Shown here in pieces: positions 1-5,247 of a stretch of DNA of 6,909 nt; the stretch's first letter is position 1, and each line of letters opens with the position of its first letter. A program made the translations under genes and the position numbers. Below the pieces are notes generated by a model. The model was not told where the DNA came from, ran no database searches, and saw only the letters and a list, made by a program, of their open reading frames with translations. The stretch comes from Bacillota bacterium. GTDB lineage: Bacteria > Bacillota > Clostridia > Lachnospirales > Lachnospiraceae. Where the stretch lies: the NCBI GenBank assembly GCA_023387655.1, contig JAEWHR010000168.1, forward strand, positions 1 to 6,909, given 5' to 3'.

Positions 1-4
1 TCTA

Positions 5-421
5 TCACTCAACAATAGTTTTGGTACCTTCGGAATCGGTGAACCATGTGGTTGTTCCTTCTGCTAAGTCATCTGGATTAAAGGGTTTTATTTTACCACT
101 TTCTATCTCTTTGATAATTTTATTCAACTCCTCATCAGTAAATCCAGAGCTTTGCATTGTGTCAGGTCCTCTATTTTCATATTCTTCTTTGGTCATAAAA
201 TAAGAACCATCAGAGATCGTACTACCATCAATTTTTTCCGGATGTTTTATTTGCTCGTTCGTTATAGAATACGTTGCATCGTTATCCTGAAAAGTAGAAG
301 TCTCTTCTAATGGAGGAGTGCTTAATTTTTTTGATAACTCGGATGCAGATACTGTGGTAATACCAGCAGTAATAGTTAATGTAATAGCACAAATGGTTAA
401 TATTATTTTTTTATTTTTCAC
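5..421 (-). CDS. Small exported protein of unknown family
   Basis: A 138-residue protein starting with GTG. The start is supported by AGGAG (minus strand, 434-430) 8 bases upstream; a nearby ATG at 426-424 is out of frame and stops after two codons. Residues 1-26 form a Sec-type signal peptide: a KNKK basic start, a hydrophobic stretch of Ile, Leu, Thr and Ala, and a likely signal peptidase I site after VSA. The mature part of about 112 residues is hydrophilic and rich in Thr, Glu, Lys and Asp, with no cysteine, lipobox, membrane anchor or sorting signal. I do not recognise the family. It lies downstream of a response regulator/sensor kinase pair on the same strand but has its own upstream region with direct repeats like those before the regulator gene. 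I infer it is a target, or possibly an accessory or ligand, of that two-component system. Confidence 0.75.
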   Translation of the reverse strand: MKNKKIILTICAITLTITAGITTVSASELSKKLSTPPLEETSTFQDNDATYSITNEQIKHPEKIDGSTISDGSYFMTKEEYENRGPDTMQSSGFTDEELNKIIKEIESGKIKPFNPDDLAEGTTTWFTDSEGTKTIVE

Positions 422-502
422 TTCATATACTCCTTTCGTTTTGTAACAAGGTAATCTCGACGCCTATATTCACCTCATTTCAATGTTTATTTCCTTGTTG
501 TA

Positions 503-554
503 ATTCTATCTTAACGAAGTGATATGGAGTATGTATGGAGTATGATTGTAGTAT
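503..554 (-). promoter_or_regulatory. Candidate activator-dependent promoter with 11-bp direct repeats upstream of the exported-protein gene
   Basis: Read on the minus strand there are three head-to-tail 11-bp units, at 554-544, 543-533 and 532-522 (ATACTACAATC, ATACTCCATAC, ATACTCCATAT). They are followed by a -10-like TAGAAT at 508-503. The -35 position (about 531-526) falls inside the last unit and does not match TTGACA. Direct repeats at 11-bp spacing overlapping a poor -35 are typical of promoters activated by OmpR/PhoB-family regulators. The regulator encoded at 2063-2725 is the obvious candidate (inference). Confidence 0.5.
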
Positions 555-591
555 ATGTGTAATTTTGGACATGCTTTGTTACCTTAATATA

Positions 592-2073
592 TTAACAATT
601 TAATTCTAATGAATTGTTTATCGTTATGGTAAACTCTACACCATGACCTTTATTTTCAATGTTATATAAAAAGTTGTGTTCCTTAAATATCTTTGCAACA
701 AAGTAGAGACCTAAGCCGGTGCCTCCCGTTTGCTTGTTACGAGAGGTATCTACTCGATAGAATGATTCGAAGATATGAGGAATATCAGTTTCTGGAATAG
801 TGACTCCATCGTTTGAGATTAGAATATGTGTGGATTTAGTGTCTTCCCATAATCTGATTTTTATTGTTTCGCCTTTTGGCGTATAAAAGACTGCATTTGA
901 TATTATATTTCCAAGTGCTTTCTCAATTAATAGTTTATCTGCTAAAATAGCAAGCTTCTTCGGAAGATCAATCTCTAAGTTAAGATTTTTTTCTTCCATC
1001 AGATCAATGTAAGTTATAATGATCTGACGAAGCACTTCTGCTAAGTCAAAGAGATGTTTATTTGGAGTAAATCCATGCTGCTCCATTCGAGAGAGCATAA
1101 TTATCTCACGCACTGTATTTTCCATAGATTTCGTTATTTCAAGAGATCTTTTCAGATATTTATCACGATTGCTATATTCTCCAACATTATGAAGCATACT
1201 ATCTAACTGACCTTGTAAAATAGTTATTGGAGTTTTTAATTCATGAGAAATAGATGAAAATAATAACGTTCTTTGTTCTTCTAATCGTCTCTCTTTTTCA
1301 ATATCATTTTGTAATTTTAAATTTGAAAGTTTTAGTTTAGTCAACGCTGTTGCTAGGTTATCAGACATTTCATTGATACTTTCTGTTAGAATTCCTAATT
1401 CATCCCTACGTTTACTTTTACATCTTGCTTCAAAGTCTAATCCTGCAATTCGTTTTGCAACTTTTCCAATGGACAAAATGGGCTTTGTAATATATCTAGA
1501 ATAAACGTAAGATGATGTCAGAGATACAAATAATATGATAACAATGTTCCAAGGTAGTATCTTTTGAAAAACTAAAACTAATTGATTCACTGGGATGGCA
1601 TTAGCTTGAATCAGAAGTTGGTATGTTTTCTCGTTATTTAAGAATTTAAAATCATATTCTAATAACAGTTCAGATGTTGTTTCTTGAAAAGAGCTACTAG
1701 ATGCATTATCGAAGGTGATATCAATAGGAAAGTTAGTGATATTTTCTTTCACTGGTATTACGATTCGATACCCGATATCAATATCCTCGCTAAATTTAAT
1801 CAAACGTCCCTCAGAGTCAATTATGTAAACTTGCGCATTCGTTAGTTTTTCAAAACGATGGATGATATTTATACTCTCTTCCCAAGTTGTACTCTCTAAT
1901 TCTTTTAATAATTGCTTTGTTTCTTTTTTTGTAGTTTGATCTGCTTGCTGAACATAAGCGTTAGGGAGAGTTATGTATATAAAATGATAGGAGATGAAAC
2001 TTACGATAAATAGTAATGCTGTTGTTATAACAAATATTTTAAAGTTTAGACTATATTTAAATTTATTTATCAA
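592..2073 (-). CDS. Membrane-bound sensor histidine kinase of a two-component system (OmpR-partner class)
   Basis: About 493 residues from TTG at 2073, chosen because AGGAG (2090-2086) ends 12 bases upstream. An in-frame TTG at 2085 (497 residues) directly abuts that AGGAG and is less likely. Numbering from 2073: transmembrane helix about 11-34, extracellular sensor region about 35-164, second helix about 165-191, HAMP linker about 192-244 and a coiled coil. The dimerisation/phosphoacceptor motif SSISHELKTP follows, with His277. The ATPase domain has an N box (Asn389 and Asn393), an F-box region HIFESFYR and a G2 box GGTGLGL near 450-456. The G1 box is NDGVTIP rather than DxGxG, a variant common in VanS-like kinases. 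It autophosphorylates on His and passes phosphate to the response regulator encoded just upstream, whose last codons it overlaps. The signal sensed cannot be read from the sequence. Confidence 0.93.
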   Translation of the reverse strand: MINKFKYSLNFKIFVITTALLFIVSFISYHFIYITLPNAYVQQADQTTKKETKQLLKELESTTWEESINIIHRFEKLTNAQVYIIDSEGRLIKFSEDIDIGYRIVIPVKENITNFPIDITFDNASSSSFQETTSELLLEYDFKFLNNEKTYQLLIQANAIPVNQLVLVFQKILPWNIVIILFVSLTSSYVYSRYITKPILSIGKVAKRIAGLDFEARCKSKRRDELGILTESINEMSDNLATALTKLKLSNLKLQNDIEKERRLEEQRTLLFSSISHELKTPITILQGQLDSMLHNVGEYSNRDKYLKRSLEITKSMENTVREIIMLSRMEQHGFTPNKHLFDLAEVLRQIIITYIDLMEEKNLNLEIDLPKKLAILADKLLIEKALGNIISNAVFYTPKGETIKIRLWEDTKSTHILISNDGVTIPETDIPHIFESFYRVDTSRNKQTGGTGLGLYFVAKIFKEHNFLYNIENKGHGVEFTITINNSLELNC

Positions 2074-2725
2074 TACGATATCCAACTCCTTTGATTGTTT
2101 TTATAATATCGATACCCAATCGTTTTCTAAGATTTTTAATATGAGTATCAACAATTCTATCACCCCCGTAGTAGTCGTATCCCCACACAGAATCAAGTAA
2201 ATTCTGGCGGGTAAAAACGCGACCTTTTCCATGAAGTAGTTCACGCAATAATTCAAATTCACGCGGTGTCAAATCACAATCTATGTTATGTACAAAAGCT
2301 TTGTAACCTTGCAAATCAAGTTTTAAATCACCGTGGTTTAGAGTTTCATTTTCCACTTGTTCTATTCCAATCCGACGAAATAGATTTGCTACTTTTCTTT
2401 TTAAGATAGCCATAGAAAATGGCTTGGTAATATAGTCATCTGCTAATAAGTCAAGTCCCTTTATTTGATTTTCTTCACTATCTAATGCTGTTAGTATCAC
2501 GATAGGTACATTGGATTGTTCGCGGATTAATTTACATACTCCATATCCGTCTAGTTTAGGAAGCATCAGATCGAGTAAAATAAGATCAAATGTTGAGCTT
2601 GAAAACATCTTAATGCCTTCATTTCCATCACCAGCGATACTTACTTGATAACCTTCTTCTATAAGATGTATTTTTAAAAGTTCTTGTATATCAATATCAT
2701 CCTCTACTACTAAAATTTTCCTCAT
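2063..2725 (-). CDS. OmpR-family response regulator (VanR-like), DNA-binding
   Basis: 220 residues, the usual length for the family. The receiver domain (about 1-115) has the acidic pair Asp9/Asp10, phosphoacceptor Asp52 in LILLDLMLP, Thr79 and Lys101 in DDYITKPF. The C-terminal winged helix (about 125-219) carries LTPREFELLRELL, a recognition-helix region around DRIVDTHIKNLRKRL and the closing IKGVGYRI hairpin. ATG at 2725 follows AGAGGTG with 5 bases between. It is translationally coupled to the kinase gene, whose reading frame begins before this one ends. Phosphorylated by the neighbouring kinase, it should bind tandem ~11-bp direct repeats. Such repeats occur before this gene and before the exported-protein gene, suggesting autoregulation. 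A Leu replaces the usual Gly in GLDLLADD, probably harmless. Confidence 0.95.
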   Translation of the reverse strand: MRKILVVEDDIDIQELLKIHLIEEGYQVSIAGDGNEGIKMFSSSTFDLILLDLMLPKLDGYGVCKLIREQSNVPIVILTALDSEENQIKGLDLLADDYITKPFSMAILKRKVANLFRRIGIEQVENETLNHGDLKLDLQGYKAFVHNIDCDLTPREFELLRELLHGKGRVFTRQNLLDSVWGYDYYGGDRIVDTHIKNLRKRLGIDIIKTIKGVGYRIDK

Positions 2726-2742
2726 AAATTCACCTCTAGCTC

Positions 2743-2775
2743 ATTATAGCATACATATATGAAGTATATGTGAAG
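2743..2775 (-). promoter_or_regulatory. Candidate autoregulated promoter of the response regulator gene
   Basis: On the minus strand, two 11-bp direct repeats (CTTCACATATA at 2775-2765 and CTTCATATATG at 2764-2754, 9 of 11 identical) precede a perfect TATAAT at 2748-2743. The -35 position (about 2771-2766) lacks a TTGACA match and lies in a repeat, as expected for an OmpR-family-activated promoter. The predicted start point is only about 11 bases before the ATG and would clip the 5' side of the ribosome binding site. The true -10 or start point may therefore differ slightly. Confidence 0.5.
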
Positions 2776-2847
2776 ATAGTTTGTATCCTCGTTCAGAAGA
2801 ATAGTTGGGCTTGGGGTAAGCTTTCTATTATGTGTTTTTATTCATGT

Positions 2848-2897
2848 AAAAAAAACGTAGAAATCCTTATCTGGAAATAGATAAGAATGACTACGTT
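2848..2897 (-). terminator. Intrinsic terminator downstream of rsgA
   Basis: Read on the minus strand, AACGTAG (2897-2891) pairs with CTACGTT (2860-2854), and internal AGATAAG/CTTATCT pairs (2885-2879 with 2872-2866) across a 6-base loop. A short mismatched section separates the two stems. The hairpin runs straight into eight T residues (2855-2848). It would end transcripts arriving from rsgA and shield the response regulator promoter from read-through. Confidence 0.85.
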
Positions 2898-3069
2898 AAG
2901 CAATACAAGTGTTAATCAATAACTACATTAAATAATACATGAGTTAAACAATAATTTCGTTAATCAATAACTACATTAAACTATACAAGTGTTAAACAAT
3001 AATTTCGTTAATCAATACATACGCTAAAAAATACATTCATAAACAATACATCCGTAAGTGCAATGCTTA
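2895..3069. repeat. Tandem array of about eleven 16-bp degenerate repeats
   Basis: Head-to-tail units begin at 2895, 2911, 2927, 2943, 2959, 2975, 2991, 3007, 3023, 3039 and 3054. The consensus is near GTTAAACAATAMNTNC; the last two units are worn, and the tenth is 15 bp. There is a higher-order 48-bp period: units 2 and 5 are identical (GTTAATCAATAACTAC) with unit 8 close, units 4 and 7 are identical (GTTAAACAATAATTTC), and units 3, 6 and 9 resemble each other. The block lies in the rsgA 3' untranslated region, between its stop codon and its terminator. No open frame runs through it. Confidence 0.85.
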
Positions 3070-3103
3070 ATAGAATCATCTTGTTAGTAACATCTTTTTT
3101 CTT

Positions 3104-3154
3104 ATAGCATTAGTAATAGTATAACATTAGTAATACTATAGCATTAATAATTTA
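3104..3154. repeat. Three 17-bp tandem repeats overlapping the rsgA stop codon
   Basis: Units at 3104-3120, 3121-3137 and 3138-3154 are ATAGCATTAGTAATAGT, ATAACATTAGTAATACT and ATAGCATTAATAATTTA. They are bracketed by identical 12-mers ATCTTTTTTCTT at 3092-3103 and 3154-3165. The last unit and the second 12-mer lie inside the final codons of rsgA (stop at 3146-3144). The repeat therefore appears to have been copied outward from, or into, the end of the gene. Confidence 0.75.
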
Positions 3155-4223
3155 TCTTTTTTCTTGAATAATGCTGTTGTTTTGAAGCATTTTTACTAGC
3201 TGTAGTTCTTGCTAATTGATAGGCAGCTTTCTTAGCACTATGTCTTACTTCTTTTTGCAGTTTGAGGTAGGAGCGAAGTCGGTCTGGACTTAAGGTACCA
3301 TTTTCAATTGCTTGTTTCACGGCACAGCCAGGCTCCTTATCATGTTTGCAATCTTGATACTTACAGTTATCAGATAAAGATTCAATATCTTGAAACGTAG
3401 AGGAAAGCCCAGCTTCTACACTGGATAGTCCTAGTTCTCTCATTCCAGGTGTATCAATTATCATAACCCCATTGGAAAGGCAAATAAGTTCACGATGTGT
3501 TGTGGTATGCCGTCCCTTGTCATCGTCTTCCCGTACGTCGGATACTTTCATCATTTCTTCATCAGCGAGTGCATTCACAAGTGAAGATTTCCCAATTCCA
3601 GAAGAACCTAAGAATACTAGAGTAGTACCGCTGGTTAGATATTCTCTTAGTTGATCCAATCCTTCTCCTGTGACTGAACTGATTGCTATCACTTTAACTC
3701 CAAATGAGACTTGTTCCATTTCTGCGATCTTTTCTGATACATCTTCACATAAATCTGCTTTGGTTAAAACAATAATTGGTGTAGCTCCACTATCGTAAGC
3801 AGTGGAAAGATAGCGCTCCATTCTTCTAACGTTAAAATCCTGATTTAAAGATTCCATTAAGAAAACATAATCAAAATTTGATGCAATGGATTGGAGACCC
3901 TCGTTACCAGAATAGTTTCCAAAGCCAGGATTACTTCTAGTAAAGCAACTTTTTCTATTTAAGATACGATATATAATATCATCCCCAAGCTCATTATGCT
4001 TAATAAGAACAAAATCGCCAACAGCTGGGTAGGTGATATATTTAGAGTTTTGGTAAAATAACGAGCTTTTTAATTTTGCACTATTTTCTCCATATTCACT
4101 GATTAGCTCATAAGACTCCTTATGAATAGCACAAATCCGTGCAGGAATTAAAGAAAGTTCTATATCATTTTTTGTAATTTGTTTTTTAAAAAATTCAGTA
4201 AAGCCTAGTTGCTGTAAATTCAT
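3144..4223 (-). CDS. rsgA: Ribosome small-subunit-dependent GTPase A (long, stand-alone type)
   Basis: 359 residues, ATG at 4223, with AGGAGGA (4237-4231) 7 bases upstream. RsgA is a GTPase that acts in the cytoplasm on late 30S subunits, checking and releasing maturing particles. An N-terminal OB-fold region (about 22-92) leads into a circularly permuted GTPase domain, with motifs in the order G4 TKAD (154-157), G5 SSVTGEG (182-188), P-loop GSSGIGKSS (206-214), G2 GRHTTT (237-242) and G3 DTPG (257-260). A C-terminal zinc site follows: Cys287, Cys292, His294 and Cys300, spaced CX4CXHX5C. The permutation and zinc motif identify the family firmly. The long N-terminus (LGFTEFFKKQ) and the absence of prkC/prpC/rpe neighbours suggest the second, stand-alone RsgA type rather than the YloQ-like housekeeping copy. 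The tail (about 330-359) is basic. It is preceded by an attenuator-like leader and flanked on both sides by repeat arrays. Confidence 0.95.
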   Translation of the reverse strand: MNLQQLGFTEFFKKQITKNDIELSLIPARICAIHKESYELISEYGENSAKLKSSLFYQNSKYITYPAVGDFVLIKHNELGDDIIYRILNRKSCFTRSNPGFGNYSGNEGLQSIASNFDYVFLMESLNQDFNVRRMERYLSTAYDSGATPIIVLTKADLCEDVSEKIAEMEQVSFGVKVIAISSVTGEGLDQLREYLTSGTTLVFLGSSGIGKSSLVNALADEEMMKVSDVREDDDKGRHTTTHRELICLSNGVMIIDTPGMRELGLSSVEAGLSSTFQDIESLSDNCKYQDCKHDKEPGCAVKQAIENGTLSPDRLRSYLKLQKEVRHSAKKAAYQLARTTASKNASKQQHYSRKKINY

Positions 4224-4245
4224 TGTAGTTTCCTCCTAAAAATGA

Positions 4246-4278
4246 GCACAAAAAAAACACGCCTTCACGTGTTTGTGC
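4246..4278 (-). terminator. Attenuator-type terminator in the rsgA leader
   Basis: On the minus strand, AAACACG pairs with CGTGTTT around the loop TGAAGG and runs into an eight-T tract (4259-4252). Outer GCACAA/TTGTGC arms could extend the hairpin. It lies after the leader promoter and only about 9 bases before the rsgA Shine-Dalgarno sequence. It must therefore be bypassed for rsgA expression from that promoter, which is the geometry of a transcription attenuator. Confidence 0.8.
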
Positions 4279-4474
4279 GATTTCCCTATTGCTTTTTAAA
4301 GCATTTGGTTAAGCAAAGTTTGCAGATGCTATTCTACATTGCCTATTACACATACAAAATCATGAAAGGTACGAAGTATTGATTATTTAATAAAGACCTC
4401 AACATTTTTATTCATCATTAGAAACACCTCTCCCTTCTGATACGTCTGCGTATCGAAAAACTGACAATATTTAC
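4279..4474 (-). promoter_or_regulatory. Structured 5' leader of rsgA
   Basis: This leader of about 195 bases lies between the predicted start point and the terminator. It begins with a perfect hairpin, GATACG-CAGA-CGTATC (4454-4439), just before the leader-peptide ribosome binding site. After the leader peptide come two overlapping hairpins that cannot coexist. One pairs GCATCTG (4329-4323) with CAAATGC (4307-4301), with one mismatch; the other is TGCTT/AAGCA (4303-4290). GTGTTT in the leader-peptide ribosome binding region (4427-4422) is complementary to AAACAC of the terminator 5' arm (4274-4269). Mutually exclusive folds upstream of a terminator are typical of attenuators; the exact antiterminator is not resolved by eye. 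Confidence 0.55.
4383..4418 (-). CDS. Putative 11-residue leader peptide of rsgA (MMNKNVEVFIK)
   Basis: An ATGATG start is preceded by GGGAGAGGTG with about 6 bases between, a strong ribosome binding site for such a short frame, and the frame ends in TAA. It is the first translatable frame downstream of the predicted rsgA promoter and upstream of the terminator at 4278-4246, the position of regulatory leader peptides. Two of the first five codons are Asn (AAT), but there is no long run of one amino acid. Ribosome stalling or drug sensing is therefore as plausible as amino-acid sensing. The peptide itself probably has no function outside regulation. Confidence 0.55.
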   Translation of the reverse strand: MMNKNVEVFIK

Positions 4475-4480
4475 ATAACT

Positions 4481-4510
4481 ATTATTACCATATATAAAAA
4501 TTATTGTCAA
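4481..4510 (-). promoter_or_regulatory. Sigma-A-type promoter of the rsgA leader
   Basis: On the minus strand a perfect -35 TTGACA (4510-4505) and a -10 AATAAT (4486-4481, 5 of 6 matches) are separated by 18 bases. Transcription would start near 4474, about 250 bases before the rsgA ATG. Confidence 0.7.
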
Positions 4511-4518
4511 GAATTTTT

Positions 4519-4713
4519 GGTATAAGTTATGTAATTTTTGGTATGAGTCATGAAATTTATATAGGATACAAGTTACGTAATTTTCATAGGATACAAGTCA
4601 CGTAATTTTCATAAGCACAAGTCATATGATTTTCATAAGACACAAGACATGTGATTTTCATAGAAACAAGTTATGTGATTTTTATAGAAGGCACAAGTCA
4701 TGTGAATTTTATA
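4519..4713. repeat. Array of eight degenerate ~25-bp repeats between divergent promoters
   Basis: Units start at 4519, 4540, 4564, 4589, 4614, 4638, 4663 and 4687 (21-27 bp each), with a consensus near GGATACAAGTCATGTGATTTTCATA. Units 3 and 4 differ at one position. The core holds a weak dyad whose ends change together: TAC...GTA in units 3 and 4, CAC...GTG in units 6 and 8. The array fills exactly the gap between the rsgA promoter (minus) and the promoter at 4716-4744 (plus). It has no open frame and no spacers. It could be a multi-site operator, a bent AT-rich element, or simply replication-slippage DNA. Confidence 0.85.
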
Positions 4714-4715
4714 GG

Positions 4716-4744
4716 TTGACATCTCAAAATTAAAGTGGTACATT
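4716..4744 (+). promoter_or_regulatory. Sigma-A-type promoter of the Asp-codon leader
   Basis: A perfect TTGACA (4716-4721), a 17-base spacer and TACATT (4739-4744, 4 of 6 matches) with an extended -10 TGG just before it. Transcription would start near 4751. The promoter abuts the right end of the repeat array and points towards the aspartyl-tRNA synthetase gene. Confidence 0.65.
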
Positions 4745-4822
4745 ATTTGCTAACAATCATAATCAAATATTAGGTAAGAAAAAGATTGGTTAGGATTGAA
4801 AGAAAAAAGGAAGGTATCTATT

Positions 4823-4870
4823 ATGTTGATAAGTCCGATGTCAATTCTAAATAGGGACGATGATAGATAG
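4823..4870 (+). CDS. Putative Asp-rich leader peptide (MLISPMSILNRDDDR)
   Basis: A 15-codon frame with ATG at 4823 preceded by AAGGAAGG (4807-4814) 8 bases upstream, ending in TAG at 4868-4870. Codons 10-15 read Asn-Arg-Asp-Asp-Asp-Arg, so three consecutive Asp codons (GAC GAT GAT, 4856-4864) come just before the stop. It sits between a good promoter and a terminator hairpin, and the next long gene is an aspartyl-tRNA synthetase. A run of cognate codons before such a terminator is the classical sign of amino-acid attenuation. The stop codon is part of a segment (4868-4875) complementary to 4927-4934 in the terminator loop. That the peptide is translated, and that it controls the synthetase gene, are inferences. 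Confidence 0.55.
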   Translation: MLISPMSILNRDDDR

Positions 4871-4896
4871 CGCTTGCAACTTTGAATGATTTTGAT

Positions 4897-4977
4897 AGCC
4901 GACGGTTTTCATTTCATCATAGGTGTAAGCGCTAAAAGTGTTGCACCTATGTGGAGGATTTGATGTCGGCTTTTTTT
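4897..4977 (+). terminator. Attenuator-type terminator after the Asp-rich leader peptide
   Basis: AGCCGAC (4897-4903) pairs with GTCGGCT (4965-4971), followed by seven T residues (4971-4977). Inside is a strong hairpin, CATAGGTGTAA (4918-4928) with TTGCACCTATG (4941-4951), 11 pairs including one G-T, and a 12-base loop GCGCTAAAAGTG. CATTTCATC and GATTTGATG in the arms can add partial pairing. The loop is complementary to TAGCGC at the leader-peptide stop codon (4868-4873), allowing a pseudoknot or an alternative fold. It either ends a ~225-base small RNA or controls read-through to the synthetase gene. Confidence 0.75.
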
Positions 4978-4981
4978 ATGG

Positions 4982-5001
4982 GGAGATAGGACGCTGTCTC
5001 C
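4982..5001 (+). other. Stem-loop after the first terminator
   Basis: GGAGATAG pairs with CTGTCTCC (8 pairs, one G-T) around loop GACG, followed by only three T residues. It is too weak in its T tract to call a terminator with confidence. It may be part of the leader fold or a backup pause site. Confidence 0.45.
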
Positions 5002-5042
5002 TTTGAATAGACCTAGGCTAGATAAAAAAAGTTGATTTGGGA

Positions 5043-5080
5043 AGGACCACATTGGTAATTATTACGAATGTGGTCCTTTT
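5043..5080 (+). terminator. Second terminator upstream of the aspartyl-tRNA synthetase gene
   Basis: AGGACCACATT (5043-5053) pairs perfectly with AATGTGGTCCT (5067-5077). After a single G-G mismatch, GTAA/TTAC pairs inside the loop, and the right arm ends in TTTT (5077-5080). The whole is an almost perfect 35-bp palindrome. The T tract is short, so efficiency is uncertain. No T-box consensus (AGGGTGGNACCGCG-like) is visible upstream to act as its antiterminator. Confidence 0.65.
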
Positions 5081-5102
5081 CGCATTCATTACAGGGAAAA
5101 AG

Positions 5103-5132
5103 TTCACGATACATCCTTTTCTTGTTTATAAT
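5103..5132 (+). promoter_or_regulatory. Candidate proximal promoter of the aspartyl-tRNA synthetase gene
   Basis: A perfect TATAAT (5127-5132) preceded at 18 bases by TTCACG (5103-5108, 4 of 6 matches to TTGACA). Transcription would start near 5139, after both upstream terminators, giving a ~110-base 5' region. If real, the gene has basal expression independent of the Asp-codon leader. Confidence 0.4.
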
Positions 5133-5247
5133 TACCTTCCTTTCACTTATGAAAATCTTCCTATACGGTGTACATGATCGTTTATTATGGCATGATTTCT
5201 AAAAAATAAAGAGGAAGATGACTTATCTAAAAACTAGGAGGAATTTT

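Noticed and set aside
443..583. Inverted GTAACAAGG / CTTTGTTAC pair flanking the gap between kinase and exported-protein genes
   Set aside because: Nine bases with one mismatch, over 120 bases apart in AT-rich DNA, and no T tract. This is consistent with chance.
2074..2085. TTG at 2085 as the kinase start
   Set aside because: The only AGGAG sits directly against it with no spacing. TTG at 2073 gives a protein beginning MINKFKYS. This remains a soft call, since the spacing there is 12 bases.
1994..2200. 68-residue plus-strand frame across the regulator/kinase junction
   Set aside because: Shadow of the two strongly supported minus-strand genes, with no ribosome binding site or recognisable protein features. 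The same applies to 21-203 and 3472-3654 on the plus strand and 5726-6001 on the minus strand.
2776..2847. Stretch between the regulator promoter and the rsgA terminator
   Set aside because: I looked for a gene, promoter or further repeat here and saw nothing I could support.
2895..3069. Regular repeats suggesting a CRISPR array
   Set aside because: Units are directly adjacent with no unique spacers, are only 16 bp, degenerate and AT-rich, and no cas genes are nearby. The same holds for the ~25-bp array at 4519-4713.
4751..5247. T-box or known riboswitch upstream of aspS
   Set aside because: No T-box sequence resembling AGGGTGGNACCGCG and no recognisable SAM, TPP, lysine, cobalamin, glycine or c-di-GMP aptamer core is visible. 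The region is better described as a leader ORF plus terminators.
5218..5247. Upstream ATG start for aspS at 5218 (451 residues)
   Set aside because: GAGGAAG abuts the ATG too closely, whereas ATG 5248 has AGGAGGA at a good distance, and the extra residues do not look like family sequence.
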